From Paraliobacillus ryukyuensis (GTDB taxonomy: Bacteria; Bacillota; Bacilli; Bacillales; Amphibacillaceae), in NCBI RefSeq assembly GCF_003315295.1, contig NZ_QNRI01000001.1, positions 372,001 through 436,000 of the forward strand: 64,000 nucleotides of DNA, written 5' to 3'. The position numbers were made by a program, and so were the translations under genes. The notes under the pieces are model-generated. The model did not search any database and had not been told where the DNA came from. It saw nothing but the letters and a program-made list of their open reading frames with translations. The stretch's first letter is position 1; each line of letters opens with the position of its first letter. Positions 39,328 to 48,298 of the stretch are shown piece by piece.

Positions 39328-40143
39328 TTATTCTTCAAAAACAGTAATAAAGCAATCAAAACCTATATTTTGTAATTCTTTTAATCTATCTTCAGCATTA
39401 CTTTTGTTTTGAAATGACCCAACAATTACGCGATAATAGGTTGTCTCTTCTTCATGATACGGCGACAAAAAGCTTTGAAATCCTTTTTTGTTTAAGACAT
39501 ATTTACGTTCTTTGGCATTTTTTAGTTTACGAAAAGAACCACATACGACTCGATAAAAAGCACCTTCCTCTGGTTTTGGTGCATCTGATGATTCCGCCTC
39601 ATTCAGATTAATAGCTTCGGCAATTCCATTTGCATGGGCAATGGCAACTTTTTTTATCCATTGCTTTGTTTTCATTTGCTCAGCCTCTTCTTCATTATCA
39701 ATAAACCCATTCTCCGTCAAAGCAGCAGGCATGGTAGATTCACGCAACATATGAAAATTAGCCTCTTTTTCTCCTCTATCTCTCCAGTTCATTTCATCAA
39801 TAATTGCTCGATGGATCACACTTCGGATTTTTTCTGTTCTTGATTTGCCATTAAAATTCCCGCGCCAAATGTAACTTTCAAAGCCTTCACCACCACCAGC
39901 ATTGATATGAATAGATAGTAAATAATCTGCGTTCCATTGGTTCGCTGCACTTGTCCGTTGATTTAAACTAACTGTTCTATCTTTTGTCCTAGATAAACGA
40001 ACATTTACATCTTTATAATTTGATTCTAATATTTGTTGTAATTCACGTGCGATAGCAAGTGTTAAATCTTTTTCTTGTAATCCATTACCAATAGTTCCTG
40101 GATCATTGCCACCATGTCCTGGATCAAGGAAGATTTTAACCAT
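39328..40143 (-). CDS. N-acetylmuramoyl-L-alanine amidase with SPOR domain, CwlC-like
   Basis: A 271-residue Amidase_3 enzyme cutting the amide between MurNAc and the peptide stem. Zinc ligands are His10 in DPGHGG, Glu24 in LQEKDLT and His in LLSIHINA; the catalytic Glu is in LTENGFI. Residues from about 195 on are two SPOR-type repeats (FYRVVCGSFRKLKNAKERKY and YYRVIVGSFQNKSNAEDR), which bind denuded glycan. No signal peptide, as in B. subtilis CwlC, a mother-cell lysis enzyme of late sporulation. Start ATG after GGAGG. The CwlC role is inferred by architecture. Confidence 0.9.
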   Translation of the reverse strand: MVKIFLDPGHGGNDPGTIGNGLQEKDLTLAIARELQQILESNYKDVNVRLSRTKDRTVSLNQRTSAANQWNADYLLSIHINAGGGEGFESYIWRGNFNGKSRTEKIRSVIHRAIIDEMNWRDRGEKEANFHMLRESTMPAALTENGFIDNEEEAEQMKTKQWIKKVAIAHANGIAEAINLNEAESSDAPKPEEGAFYRVVCGSFRKLKNAKERKYVLNKKGFQSFLSPYHEEETTYYRVIVGSFQNKSNAEDRLKELQNIGFDCFITVFEE

Positions 40144-40731
40144 AATACAACCTCCTTCTACTACTTATATATGTTGAAGGTTATCAATTCCTGTGGGTTG
40201 TTACCTACTTTTCAAAAATTGATGTATTAGTCTACTTGCTAATAAACAAATTACATGTTCTACTATCTAAAAAACATGTTCTAATCCTTGTAGCCATTTT
40301 AATAAATCTTAGTATGTTGTGGTTAATTTTATGGTCGGTTCAGTATCAGTTTCCATATTACTATTTAACAGACCGCTATGAATTTTTATGTAAAGATCAA
40401 ACAATGAATTGGAAACACATTGTTCTTCATTGTGAAAATATAAGTAAACATAACATCTAGTTTATACGTAGACATGGAATTCTTGCTTCTTTCATATTTA
40501 ATTGAGCAATTTGTTCTTTTAATACATAAATATCCTGTTTTGTCCAAACTAAATTGGATTGTATTTCGAAAAACCAAAAGAAATCGTTAATTGTAAATAT
40601 ATTCCATTTTCTCTTTGTGGAGCAACTTCAAAAGGAATGCTACCTTACTATCTTCAAAACGATCATCTCGTAGATATATCTTGTTCAACTATCTATGTTA
40701 CCTCAGTTTTTTTAATAGGACTTTATATTTT
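40144..40731. other. Decayed intergenic region, no intact gene
   Basis: Almost 600 bases without a supported gene. On the minus strand, short protein-like runs occur in different frames (for example WTKQDIYVLKEQIAQLNMKE ending near 40456, and SIPFEVAPQRENGIYLQLTI near 40600), which suggests a frameshifted pseudogene. On the plus strand a TTG-started 74-codon frame (40236-40460) encodes a membrane helix but has no ribosome binding site. It adjoins the prophage remnants. Confidence 0.4.
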
Positions 40732-41091
40732 CTATGACTTAACTGTGGTACCTTGATGAAACTGCATTTTCCATGTTTGATTTTGATATTTCCAAATGGA
40801 GCTGCGTAACGAATACTGTTTCGTTTCATGATTGTAAATTCGATAGGTAGTTAATATTATTTCTTCAGATAAGGGATGTATTTCAAACTCACTTAAGGTC
40901 ATCTTTACTACATCGATTCCGGTATCAGTTATTTCTTGGTTTCTATATAAAAACTTACCTGAACTACCAATCTCAAAGAAATTTTTGGCCAGCAATTTTT
41001 CCAGTGTTTCTTTAGATGAACGTGTTTCTGGTTTTAATAGTGTAGTTTCTAAATCGCATAGGTGTTCTTTAAGCTTGATTAAATCATCCAT
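40732..41091 (-). CDS. DUF4440 / NTF2-like (SnoaL fold) protein
   Basis: A 119-residue soluble protein of the DUF4440 group. Typical features are ETLEKLLAKNFFEIGSSGKF near the middle and the C-terminal RSSIWKYQNQTWKMQFHQGT. Such proteins are small alpha/beta cones; most have no known activity. ATG follows AAGGAG. It stands alone between degenerate sequence, so it is a likely late acquisition. Confidence 0.85.
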   Translation of the reverse strand: MDDLIKLKEHLCDLETTLLKPETRSSKETLEKLLAKNFFEIGSSGKFLYRNQEITDTGIDVVKMTLSEFEIHPLSEEIILTTYRIYNHETKQYSLRSSIWKYQNQTWKMQFHQGTTVKS

Positions 41092-41360
41092 AATTTATAC
41101 TCCTTCATCAGCAATTTAATTTACTTGGCTATACTAAAAGTATTTCATTACAACTGCTCGTTGCATTAGTGTATGGATTTGTATGATTATAAACTATAAC
41201 AGTTTACTATATTTTAACACCTGTTTCTTTATTATAAGGTGCTTCGAATTTTTATCCTACATTAATAGCACCAATATTAGCCATTAAAATATTTAATCCT
41301 AATGGAGTTGACTTGATCCCTAATATCTAACTAATGATTAGACTAATATTGCTAGCCAGC
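41092..41360. other. Intergenic stretch, nothing recognised
   Basis: About 270 AT-rich bases. A short plus-strand run reads GASNFYPTLIAPILAIKIFN and then NPNGVDLIPNI before a stop near 41328, which is protein-like but has no start; it may be a gene fragment. Confidence 0.3.
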
Positions 41361-41555
41361 TTATCTTTTCTTTTCATAATTAATAACATCAGCCTTAGAA
41401 TAATAGACTGACATTTTTTTATAATGTGCATTACTATTATCACATGAGTTAGTGGGATAGCATTTAGTAGCTTCTACAACTTGATTTGTGAGGACTAAAG
41501 TTATTGATATCACAGTAAATGTTACAATAAATAATTTAATCATTTTCGTTTTCAC
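41361..41555 (-). CDS. Small putative secreted protein
   Basis: A 64-residue frame with a clear signal peptide (KTKMIKLFIVTFTVISITLV, then LTNQVVEA and a likely cleavage site) and a 35-residue mature part KCYPTNSCDNSNAHYKK... with two cysteines. GTG start with only a weak GAAAG ahead; it overlaps the stop of the phage pseudogene upstream. No family recognised. It could be a prophage cargo gene, or a non-functional leftover. Confidence 0.4.
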   Translation of the reverse strand: MKTKMIKLFIVTFTVISITLVLTNQVVEATKCYPTNSCDNSNAHYKKMSVYYSKADVINYEKKR

Positions 41556-41800
41556 TTATTGCTTTCTCTTTTTTTACTTTGATAATAAATCTGTAGAAAA
41601 TAATAAACACCAAAAATAAATTGTTTATTTTCTAAATCTAAGGTAATATCCCAACCAAGATCGGTTGCCAGAGATATATCTTGCATTTCTTCTGAATTAT
41701 TTTTATTCAGATATTGTAAAGATTCTTAGTTATCAATTTCACTTAACAGTGTTAAATCTTGTGAAAGGATACGGATTGGCATTAATTGATTTTGAGCCAT
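41552..41800 (-). pseudogene. Remnant of a phage tail gene (Gp37-like), in-frame stop and deletion
   Basis: Reads MAQNQLMPIRILSQDLTLLS then EIDN, a TAA stop, ESLQY and on to SEEMQDISLATDLGWDITLD. The start resembles the N-terminus of Siphovirus ReqiPepy6 Gp37-like tail proteins (RIL..DL.LL.EID.YESL), where the residue at the stop is normally Tyr. The second half resembles a later block of that family (SLVTGLGWNIFLD), so an internal deletion has joined distant parts. 83 codons remain of a family several hundred residues long. Confidence 0.6.
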
Positions 41801-41812
41801 GTTATTGCTTCA

Positions 41813-41852
41813 TAAAAAAAGAACCCTACTCAAATTCTGTTGAATAAGGCTC
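41813..41852 (-). terminator. Terminator at the end of the xkdX remnant
   Basis: On the minus strand GAGCCTTATTCAA pairs with TTTGAGTAGGGTTC (wobbles), followed by seven T. Confidence 0.65.
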
Positions 41853-41957
41853 TCCTATGATTTCTTTGTATTCTAATTTTGTGATTTTATTGTATCTAAC
41901 ATAAATAGCGACTTGTTCTTTGTTCGCCCATTCTTTATCGAATTACATCTTGCTCAC
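41826..41957 (-). pseudogene. XkdX family phage protein, early stop codon
   Basis: Reads VSKM, TAA, then FDKEWANKEQVAIYVRYNKI and TKLEYKEIIGEPY. The KEQV..YV...KIT..EYKEI.GE.Y pattern is the XkdX family, small proteins of PBSX-like and other tail modules. AAGGAGG lies just upstream, but the stop at codon 5 (or 2 from the ATG) breaks it. Confidence 0.65.
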
Positions 41958-41983
41958 AATCCTCCTTGCATTAAACGTAAGTC

Positions 41984-42172
41984 TTAGTCAACTACTTGGC
42001 TACCTAACTGCCTATTTTCAGCTTCTAATTCCAAGATACGGATATCTTTTTCCGCAAATTCCGTTTCTAGCGTTTTAGCTACACTATCATTTTTATAACC
42101 TACACCTTTTTCATCAAACTGTTTTTGTGTAATAACAGCTTTAGCTATAAGCTCTTGAAGTAGTGCATCCAT
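41984..42172 (-). CDS. Small prophage-derived coiled-coil protein
   Basis: A 62-residue protein MDALLQELIAKAVITQKQFD with a C-terminal coiled coil EKDIRILELEAENRQLGSQV. Proteins of this form sit next to XkdX in phage tail modules, and here the XkdX remnant follows directly. The start at 42172 has AGGTGG six bases upstream; the frame extends to 42298 but that part overlaps the integrase remnant and has no site. Intact but probably functionless without the phage. Confidence 0.6.
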   Translation of the reverse strand: MDALLQELIAKAVITQKQFDEKGVGYKNDSVAKTLETEFAEKDIRILELEAENRQLGSQVVD

Positions 42173-42271
42173 TACATTCCACCTGCTTTTAATCGCTTTT
42201 GACACCACTAGATTAGTATGATATTTCGTATTGTTGCGGTAGGACAAGGCTCTGTTAACTGGCCTAAGTAG

Positions 42272-42538
42272 TACCCACTTAACATGAAATTCGTTCAAGA
42301 AAGATTAGGACATGGAAATTATCAAATAACCGCAGATGTTTACTCTCACATTTCTAAAAGACTTGATCAAAAATCAATTGAAAATATGAAGCGTACCTTG
42401 GTCAAATCGCTTCTTCAAAGAGTGATTAATTTTTGTGGCTGTTTCGTGGGTGACATAAATATTACTATTTCATTCAACCAAAACAAAAACCCTCAATACC
42501 GTAGTATCAAGGGCTTTATGTCTATTAATATGCTTTAA
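42272..42538 (+). pseudogene. C-terminal fragment of a phage tyrosine integrase
   Basis: The open stretch contains NMKFVQERLGHGNYQITADV followed by YSHISKRLDQKSIENM, the catalytic His (LGHG) and Tyr (DVYSH) block of phage integrases. Only about 45 residues of a roughly 380-residue protein remain, and a TAG stop precedes it in frame at 42269. The homologous part ends near 42410; beyond it the frame continues by chance into the glnA terminator. On the opposite strand to the tail-gene remnants. Confidence 0.7.
42481..42514 (-). terminator. Terminator of glnRA
   Basis: CCCTTGATAC pairs with GTATTGAGGG (two wobbles), followed on the minus strand by a T-rich run, just past glnA. Confidence 0.82.
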
Positions 42539-43859
42539 GGTATTGTTCACGTTCCCATGGGTGAACTTGTGTACGGAACATATCCCATTCGATTTCTTTA
42601 GATTCAACGAAGTGTTCAAATAAGTGCTCACCTAGTGCGCCTACCATTACTTCGTCTTCTTTCAGTTTTTGTACTGCATCATAAAGTGTTGCTGGTAGAT
42701 CTTTAACGCCATTTGCTTCTCTTTCTTCTTTATCCATTACATAGATATTTCTATCAATAGATTCTGGCGCTTCAAGATTGTTTTCTACACCGTCTAGACC
42801 TGCAGCTAGCAAGACAGAAAGTGCTAAGTACGGGTTGGCAGCTGGATCAACACTACGCACTTCGATACGAGTGCTTAACCCTCTTGAAGATGGAACACGG
42901 ATTAATGGACTTCTGTTAAGACCAGACCATGCTACATAGCAAGGTGCTTCGTAACCTGGAACTAAACGTTTATAAGAGTTTACTGTTGGGTTTGTAACCG
43001 CAGTAAAGTTTAATGCGTGTTTAATAATTCCTGCGATGAATTGATAAGCTGTTTTGCTTAGCTCAAGCGGACCAGATTCATCTAAGAATGCATTTTTACC
43101 ATCTTTAAATAATGACATATTACAGTGCATACCTGAACCATTTACACCGAATAACGGTTTTGGCATGAATGTTGCATGCAAACCATGTTTACGAGCAATT
43201 GTTTTAACAACTAATTTAAATGTTTGAATATCATCTGCGTGTTTCACCGCATCTGCATATTTAAAATCAATTTCATGTTGTCCTGGAGCAACCTCGTGGT
43301 GAGATGCCTCCATTTCAAATCCCATTTCTTCTAATTCTAATACAATATCACGACGACAGTTTTCACCTAAATCAGTAGGTGCTAGATCAAAGTAACCACC
43401 ATGATCATTCAATTCTAATGTTGGTTCAAAATTTTCATCTAATTTAAATAAAAAGAATTCAGGCTCGGTACCAATATTAAATTTAGAAAAACCAAGTTCT
43501 TCCATCTTTTTAAGATTACGTTTCAAATTATAGCGAGGGCAACCTTCAAAAGGAGTGCCATCTGGATTGTAAATATCGCAAATAAACCTTGCAACTTTAC
43601 CCTTTTCAGATGTCCATGGGAATACAACAAATGTATCTAGGTCTGGATATAGTTTCATATCTGATTCTTCAATACGAACAAAACCTTCAATTGATGAACC
43701 ATCAAATACCATTTCATTGTCCAGTGCTTTGTCTAATTGACTTAGAGGAATCTCAACGTTTTTGATTGTACCAAGTAAGTCGGTAAATTGTAGACGAATA
43801 AATCGAACGTTTTCTTCCTCAATGCTTTTTTTGACTTCTTCCTTCGTAAATTTTGCCAT
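42525..43859 (-). CDS. glnA: Glutamine synthetase, type I-alpha
   Basis: A 444-residue GSI-alpha enzyme making glutamine from glutamate and ammonia, and in Bacillus the feedback-inhibited form that controls GlnR and TnrA. Motifs are FDGSSIEGF, the ATP/Glu block [13 protein letters not shown], the [17 protein letters not shown] loop and [16 protein letters not shown]. No adenylylation insert. The start at 43859 has GGAGAGG five bases upstream; the longer frame to 43880 lies across it. 26 bases downstream of glnR in the same operon. Confidence 0.97.
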   Translation of the reverse strand: MAKFTKEEVKKSIEEENVRFIRLQFTDLLGTIKNVEIPLSQLDKALDNEMVFDGSSIEGFVRIEESDMKLYPDLDTFVVFPWTSEKGKVARFICDIYNPDGTPFEGCPRYNLKRNLKKMEELGFSKFNIGTEPEFFLFKLDENFEPTLELNDHGGYFDLAPTDLGENCRRDIVLELEEMGFEMEASHHEVAPGQHEIDFKYADAVKHADDIQTFKLVVKTIARKHGLHATFMPKPLFGVNGSGMHCNMSLFKDGKNAFLDESGPLELSKTAYQFIAGIIKHALNFTAVTNPTVNSYKRLVPGYEAPCYVAWSGLNRSPLIRVPSSRGLSTRIEVRSVDPAANPYLALSVLLAAGLDGVENNLEAPESIDRNIYVMDKEEREANGVKDLPATLYDAVQKLKEDEVMVGALGEHLFEHFVESKEIEWDMFRTQVHPWEREQYLKAY

Positions 43860-43885
43860 GTTTTCCTCTCCTTTAATCAATCTTT

Positions 43886-44281
43886 TTAATGGAAGAATCT
43901 CGATAATTCTCCCTGTCTTAACGAGGTCTTACCAAACCGGCCTGATTCTAATAGTTCTTTCTGAAGAATCTTACGCAATTCTTTCTCTGATAATTCAGGT
44001 GGTTTTTCAGATTCGTTCATCTCTTTCGTCGTAGGTAAGTCTTTGATTTGTAAAACTTGCTTAATACCAGCTAAGTTTATCCCTTTTTCGATTAATTCCT
44101 TTATTTCTAACAAACGATCAACATCGTTAAAAGAAAATAATCGTTGATTACCATCTGTACGAGAAGGATGAATTAATTGATGTTCTTCGTAATAACGAAT
44201 TTGTCTGGCAGTTAAATCCGTTAATGATTTAACAATACCAATGGAAAATAAGGGCATCGAACGTCTATCTAAATCGCTCAT
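43886..44281 (-). CDS. glnR: Nitrogen regulator GlnR
   Basis: A 131-residue MerR-type repressor of glnRA and other nitrogen genes. The helix-turn-helix is [20 protein letters not shown], and the C-terminal tail ending [18 protein letters not shown] is the segment that binds feedback-inhibited GlnA. ATG at 44281 with AGGGG eight bases upstream; an upstream GTG overlaps the site. Confidence 0.96.
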   Translation of the reverse strand: MSDLDRRSMPLFSIGIVKSLTDLTARQIRYYEEHQLIHPSRTDGNQRLFSFNDVDRLLEIKELIEKGINLAGIKQVLQIKDLPTTKEMNESEKPPELSEKELRKILQKELLESGRFGKTSLRQGELSRFFH

Positions 44282-44319
44282 AATATCCACCCCTTCCTAT
44301 CTTGCATTTCCATAGTTTC

Positions 44320-44347
44320 ATTATACATTTGGAAAATTAATTGTCAA
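44320..44347 (-). promoter_or_regulatory. glnRA promoter
   Basis: TTGACA and TATAAT on the minus strand, separated by 16 bases; both hexamers perfect. Confidence 0.85.
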
Positions 44348-44351
44348 TACG

Positions 44352-44368
44352 TGTGAGCTTTCTTTACA
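44352..44368. promoter_or_regulatory. GlnR/TnrA binding site
   Basis: TGTGAGCTTTCTTTACA fits TGTNAN7TNACA perfectly and lies just upstream of the glnRA -35, where B. subtilis has the glnRA1 operator. Confidence 0.88.
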
Positions 44369-44430
44369 TTAAAAAATTCAAAAAATTTATATTATTCATC
44401 ATTTTCAATTCAATACACTTTTATTTTCCG

Positions 44431-45693
44431 TCATTTCGTAGAAGAATGTTCATTTGTTGGTACATATCCTTTTTCTTTAAAAAGATTAATTGCTTCAATA
44501 ATGGCAAGTTTCACATGCGCATAGATTAACCCACCTTGGACAAATACCGTATAAGGTTCTCGAATAGGACCATCAGCTGTTAATTCTAAGCTAGCTCCTT
44601 GAATAAACGTGCCTGCAGCCATGATCACATCGCTCTCGTAGCCGGGCATACTTGCGGGATATGGTGTTACATGTGAATTGATTGGTGATGCATATTGAAT
44701 CGATTGACAAAATGCAATCATTTGGTCTTTGGTTTCAAAAGTAACAGACTGAATCAAGTCAGTGCGTGGTTCATCAAAGAATGGTGATGTTTTAAATCCA
44801 TAATCCGCCAATAAATTTGAAGAAAAAACCGCACCTTGTAGTGCTTCACTAACGGTGTGTGGTGCTAAAAACAAACCTTGATACATTTCTTGGAGCATAC
44901 CGATACTTGCCCCTGTTTCTTTTCCTAACCCCGGAGCCGTTAACCGATTAGCGGCTAAGGCTACTAAATCTTTCTTCCCAACTATGTATCCTCCTGTACG
45001 AACAATCCCGCCACCAGGATTCTTAATTAATGAACCAGCAATAAGGTCTGCCCCAACATGCGTGGGCTCTTTTTGTTCCACAAATTCACCATAGCAGTTG
45101 TCAACAAACACAATAACATCTGATTTCAGTTCTTTTATTTTTCGAATCATATCTGCAATCTCGTCTACAGAGAACGATGGACGATTGGCATAGCCTTTCG
45201 AACGTTGAATTGCAACAACTTTCGTTTGTTGGCTAATACTTAATTCAATCTGTTCCCAGTTAACTTGCCCCTCAGTTGTTAAAGGGATGGCTTGATAATT
45301 AATGCCAAATTCAAGTAAGGAACCATTATTATTGCCTCGAATACCGATGACTTCTTCTAACGTATCATATGGTGCCCCTGTAATGTACATTAATTCATCC
45401 GCCGGTCTAAGGATGCCAAATAAAGCAGTGGTAATGGCATGTGTTCCTGATATCAATTGCGGCCGAACGAGTGCATCTTCTGCGCCAAAAACATCTGCAT
45501 ACACAGCTTCTAATCCATCTCTGCCATAATCATCATACCCATATCCCGTTGTAGGGTTAAAGTGGCTATCACTTATTTGATTATTTCGAAACGCCTGCAG
45601 TACACGCTTTTGATTATACTCAGCAGTTCGTTGAATCTTTTTTCGTTGCTCTTCTATTTCATTTTCAACTTGTTCAATTTGTTGTTCTATCAT
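44431..45693 (-). CDS. ynbB: YnbB, PLP-dependent methionine gamma-lyase family protein
   Basis: A 420-residue fold-type I PLP protein of the family once called aluminium-resistance protein. The PLP lysine is in GSLIKNPGGGIV, and PTTGYGYDDYGRD and QLISGTHAI are family blocks. Reaction in vivo is unknown; C-S lyase activity is inferred. The gene follows hflX as in B. subtilis. Start is uncertain: an ATG at 45693 fits the family length but its AAAGGAG is 14 bases away; an ATG at 45720 overlaps the hflX end by 20 bases and could use coupling. Confidence 0.9.
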   Translation of the reverse strand: MIEQQIEQVENEIEEQRKKIQRTAEYNQKRVLQAFRNNQISDSHFNPTTGYGYDDYGRDGLEAVYADVFGAEDALVRPQLISGTHAITTALFGILRPADELMYITGAPYDTLEEVIGIRGNNNGSLLEFGINYQAIPLTTEGQVNWEQIELSISQQTKVVAIQRSKGYANRPSFSVDEIADMIRKIKELKSDVIVFVDNCYGEFVEQKEPTHVGADLIAGSLIKNPGGGIVRTGGYIVGKKDLVALAANRLTAPGLGKETGASIGMLQEMYQGLFLAPHTVSEALQGAVFSSNLLADYGFKTSPFFDEPRTDLIQSVTFETKDQMIAFCQSIQYASPINSHVTPYPASMPGYESDVIMAAGTFIQGASLELTADGPIREPYTVFVQGGLIYAHVKLAIIEAINLFKEKGYVPTNEHSSTK

Positions 45694-45700
45694 CTTATGT

Positions 45701-46945
45701 TTAGTTACTCCTTTGATCATATAATAACGGGTGTGCAGGGGGAATATACCCTTCTAGCACATAATGTTCTTTGTCCGGGTCAAAGTTTTGCTCAACAATC
45801 ATCGTTTGCTGCCGGAACTGTTGTAATAACTTTCCTTCTGCCGCAGGTATTAATTTATGGAAAAATTCCCATTGTTCGGTAAATAATTGTTCCGTTTGTT
45901 TTAATAACCGGTTTCGATCATTCTCGTTAAAAGCGCTAATAAAAATAGACGGGTGCGCTTCAGGTATAAATGTCTCCACTAATGTATCCATTTTATTATA
46001 AATCGTTAATGTAGGAATTTGATCAGCACCTAATTCATTGAGCAACGTCAACACGGTTTCTTGCTGTTTCTCTTTATCAGGATGCGTACTATCAACAACA
46101 TGATAAATAAAGTCTGCTTCCTTCACTTCCTCCAAAGTTGAACGGAAAGCTGCAATTAACGCTGTCGGTAGGTCTTGCATAAAACCTACTGTATCCGTGA
46201 TAATTGCCTGAAAACCAGAGGGAAACTTTATTTGCCGTGACATTGGATCAAGTGTAGCGAATAGTTGATCTTCTTCTATTGATTCACTTCGAGTGAGACG
46301 ATTAAACAATGTTGATTTACCAGCATTCGTATAACCGACAATGGCAATTTGTGTTACATTATTTCGTTTTCTTCGTTGTCGATATTGCCCGCGTTGACGA
46401 ACTACTGCCGCAAGTCGACGTTTTATCTCATCAATACGGCGATTAATGTGTCTTCGATCAGTTTCTAGTTTTGTTTCACCAGGTCCCCTTGTACCAATTC
46501 CGCCACCTAGACGAGACAATTGTTGACCTTGACCGTGCAAACGAGGAAGCATGTACTCATATTGTGCCAATTCTACTTGTAATTTTCCTTCTTTGGTGTG
46601 TGCGCGTTGGGCAAATATATCCAATATTAATTGACTACGATCAATGATTCGAACTTCTAACTCGTGGTGAAGATTTCTCATTTGCGTTGCCGTTAACTCA
46701 TGATTGGCAACTACTAAATCAATGTCCATTTCGTCTATTAGTTCGCGCAATTCATCTAATTTACCTTTTCCCATATATAACGCAGGGTATGGATGATCCC
46801 GCTTTTGAACAACGGTTTCGATAACATTTCCTTTTGCTGTCTCCGTTAATGAAGTGAGTTCATCCACAGAATAGTTAAGTCGCAGATCATCCATTGTTTC
46901 ACTCTGTACCGCAATGATTAGTACATTCTCTTCTGTCATAATCAA
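45701..46945 (-). CDS. hflX: GTPase HflX
   Basis: A 414-residue ribosome-associated GTPase that splits stalled ribosomes after heat or antibiotic stress. G1 is GYTNAGKSTLF, G3 is DTVGFMQDLP and G4 is NKMD; the N-terminal HflX domain and GGGIGTRGPGETKLE linker are present. The TTG at 46945 has AAGGAG at seven bases, while the ATG two codons later is 13 bases away, so TTG is preferred. Just downstream of spoVK, as in B. subtilis. Confidence 0.95.
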   Translation of the reverse strand: MIMTEENVLIIAVQSETMDDLRLNYSVDELTSLTETAKGNVIETVVQKRDHPYPALYMGKGKLDELRELIDEMDIDLVVANHELTATQMRNLHHELEVRIIDRSQLILDIFAQRAHTKEGKLQVELAQYEYMLPRLHGQGQQLSRLGGGIGTRGPGETKLETDRRHINRRIDEIKRRLAAVVRQRGQYRQRRKRNNVTQIAIVGYTNAGKSTLFNRLTRSESIEEDQLFATLDPMSRQIKFPSGFQAIITDTVGFMQDLPTALIAAFRSTLEEVKEADFIYHVVDSTHPDKEKQQETVLTLLNELGADQIPTLTIYNKMDTLVETFIPEAHPSIFISAFNENDRNRLLKQTEQLFTEQWEFFHKLIPAAEGKLLQQFRQQTMIVEQNFDPDKEHYVLEGYIPPAHPLLYDQRSN

Positions 46946-46977
46946 ACTTCTACTCCTTTTCTGAACATGTACTTTAT

Positions 46978-47886
46978 TTATTCTACCACAATATCTTTAG
47001 CGGTTAACAACATTAAATCATTTGTAGAATAGCGTTGTTTTTGTAAAAGCCGAACCGCTTGGTATCGTATTGCTTTTTCAACCATATTCCTAACCAACCG
47101 AGCATTGGCAAAGTGTTGCGAAGATTTATGCTGTTGCATTTTAATAAGATATGATTTTAATTTCCAAATAGCTTCACTGGATAACTGATAGTCTCTCTCC
47201 TTGACCATATGCATAGCTATTTCTATTAGTTGATCAATTGTGTAATTATCAAAATGCATAATAAAAGGAAACCTTGACTGCAATCCAGGATTCATCGATA
47301 AGAAATAATCCATCTCGTCTGGATAGCCAGCTAAAATCAAAATAAATTGGTCATGATAATCTTCCATTTGTTTGACTAATGTATCAATGGCTTCTTTACC
47401 GAAATCCTTTTCCCCGCCTCGAGCTAACGCATACGCTTCGTCAATAAATAGTATGCCACCTAACGCCTTTTCTACCAGTCCTCTTGTTTTTTTTGCTGTA
47501 TGTCCAATGTACTCTCCAACCAGATCTGCTCGATCCGCTTCAATAAAATGCCCTTTTGATAACACATTCAAATCATAAAAAATCTGAGCCAATTTCCGCG
47601 CAACTGTCGTTTTGCCCGTACCCGGATTGCCTTTAAAAAGCATATGCCAAACTTGTTGATCTGTTTTCAGAGCAACCTTTTCACGTTCTCGATTAATTAG
47701 GACGTTAGCATACATTTCTTTGACATTTTCTTTTAATTTATCCATCCCAATAATATCTTGAAAGGCATCTTCTACTATTCGAAATGGTGAATTTTCGATG
47801 GATGATGTCTTTTTACTATCATTCTTCTGGTCATTCAAGATAATATTAATTTGATTTTGTTTTTGAAAAGATATTTGTGATTCCAC
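46978..47886 (-). CDS. spoVK: Stage V sporulation protein K, AAA+ ATPase
   Basis: A 302-residue single-module CbbX-type AAA protein. Walker A GNPGTGKTT is at 86-94, Walker B ILFIDEAYA at 145-153, and the second region of homology shows NPGLQSRFP. SpoVK is made in the mother cell and needed for spore maturation and dipicolinate-related steps, mechanism unclear. GTG start seven bases after AAGGGG. Neighbours hfq and hflX give the same context as in B. subtilis. A two-module relative is at 25698. Confidence 0.93.
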   Translation of the reverse strand: MESQISFQKQNQINIILNDQKNDSKKTSSIENSPFRIVEDAFQDIIGMDKLKENVKEMYANVLINREREKVALKTDQQVWHMLFKGNPGTGKTTVARKLAQIFYDLNVLSKGHFIEADRADLVGEYIGHTAKKTRGLVEKALGGILFIDEAYALARGGEKDFGKEAIDTLVKQMEDYHDQFILILAGYPDEMDYFLSMNPGLQSRFPFIMHFDNYTIDQLIEIAMHMVKERDYQLSSEAIWKLKSYLIKMQQHKSSQHFANARLVRNMVEKAIRYQAVRLLQKQRYSTNDLMLLTAKDIVVE

Positions 47887-47965
47887 ATCCTCACCCCTTC
47901 CCTTACCATTGCCATTATACGTCGTCTACAAAAAATGTGTGACAAACGCCTATTTTTCCTGTATT

Positions 47966-48009
47966 AAAAAAAGCAATTCATCGAGAAAATACTGATGAAT
48001 TGCTTTTTT
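47966..48009 (-). terminator. Terminator after hfq
   Basis: AAAGCAATTCATC with GATGAATTGCTTT (13 bp) and T-run on the minus strand. Confidence 0.9.
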
Positions 48010-48030
48010 CATGATAAATAAACAATAAAA

Positions 48031-48255
48031 TTATTCTTTATCAAGACTTACATTTTTTGTTGGAGCAAAAGTAGAGATGGCATGTTTGAATAACAATTGT
48101 TGTTTCCCATCTGTATCCAAAAGCACCGTGAAGTTATCGAAAGCTTTTACTGTTCCACGTAATTGAAAACCATTTGTAAGAAAGACGGTAACCTGGATAT
48201 GATCTTTACGAAGTTGATTTAAAAATTGATCTTGAATATTAACTGATTGAGACAT
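48031..48255 (-). CDS. hfq: RNA chaperone Hfq
   Basis: A 74-residue Sm-like protein. The Sm1 part reads [20 protein letters not shown] and the Sm2 part [11 protein letters not shown] (the KH of the uridine pocket). It forms hexamers; in Bacillus its role with sRNAs is modest. Start at 48255 with GGAGG at seven bases; the frame extends to 48291 without a site. Downstream of miaA in an operon. Confidence 0.97.
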   Translation of the reverse strand: MSQSVNIQDQFLNQLRKDHIQVTVFLTNGFQLRGTVKAFDNFTVLLDTDGKQQLLFKHAISTFAPTKNVSLDKE

Positions 48256-48298
48256 GAATTTTCCTCCTCTATATCTATCTCTATTACTCATATTTATT

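Noticed and set aside
40236..40460. 74-codon plus-strand membrane protein
   Set aside because: TTG start without any Shine-Dalgarno, in a decayed region; looks hydrophobic by AT-richness.
40386..40577. 63-codon minus-strand frame
   Set aside because: Another frame of the same segment is more protein-like; neither has a supported start.
42173..42298. N-terminal extension of the small phage protein
   Set aside because: Overlaps the integrase remnant on the other strand, and a good ribosome binding site precedes the ATG at 42172.
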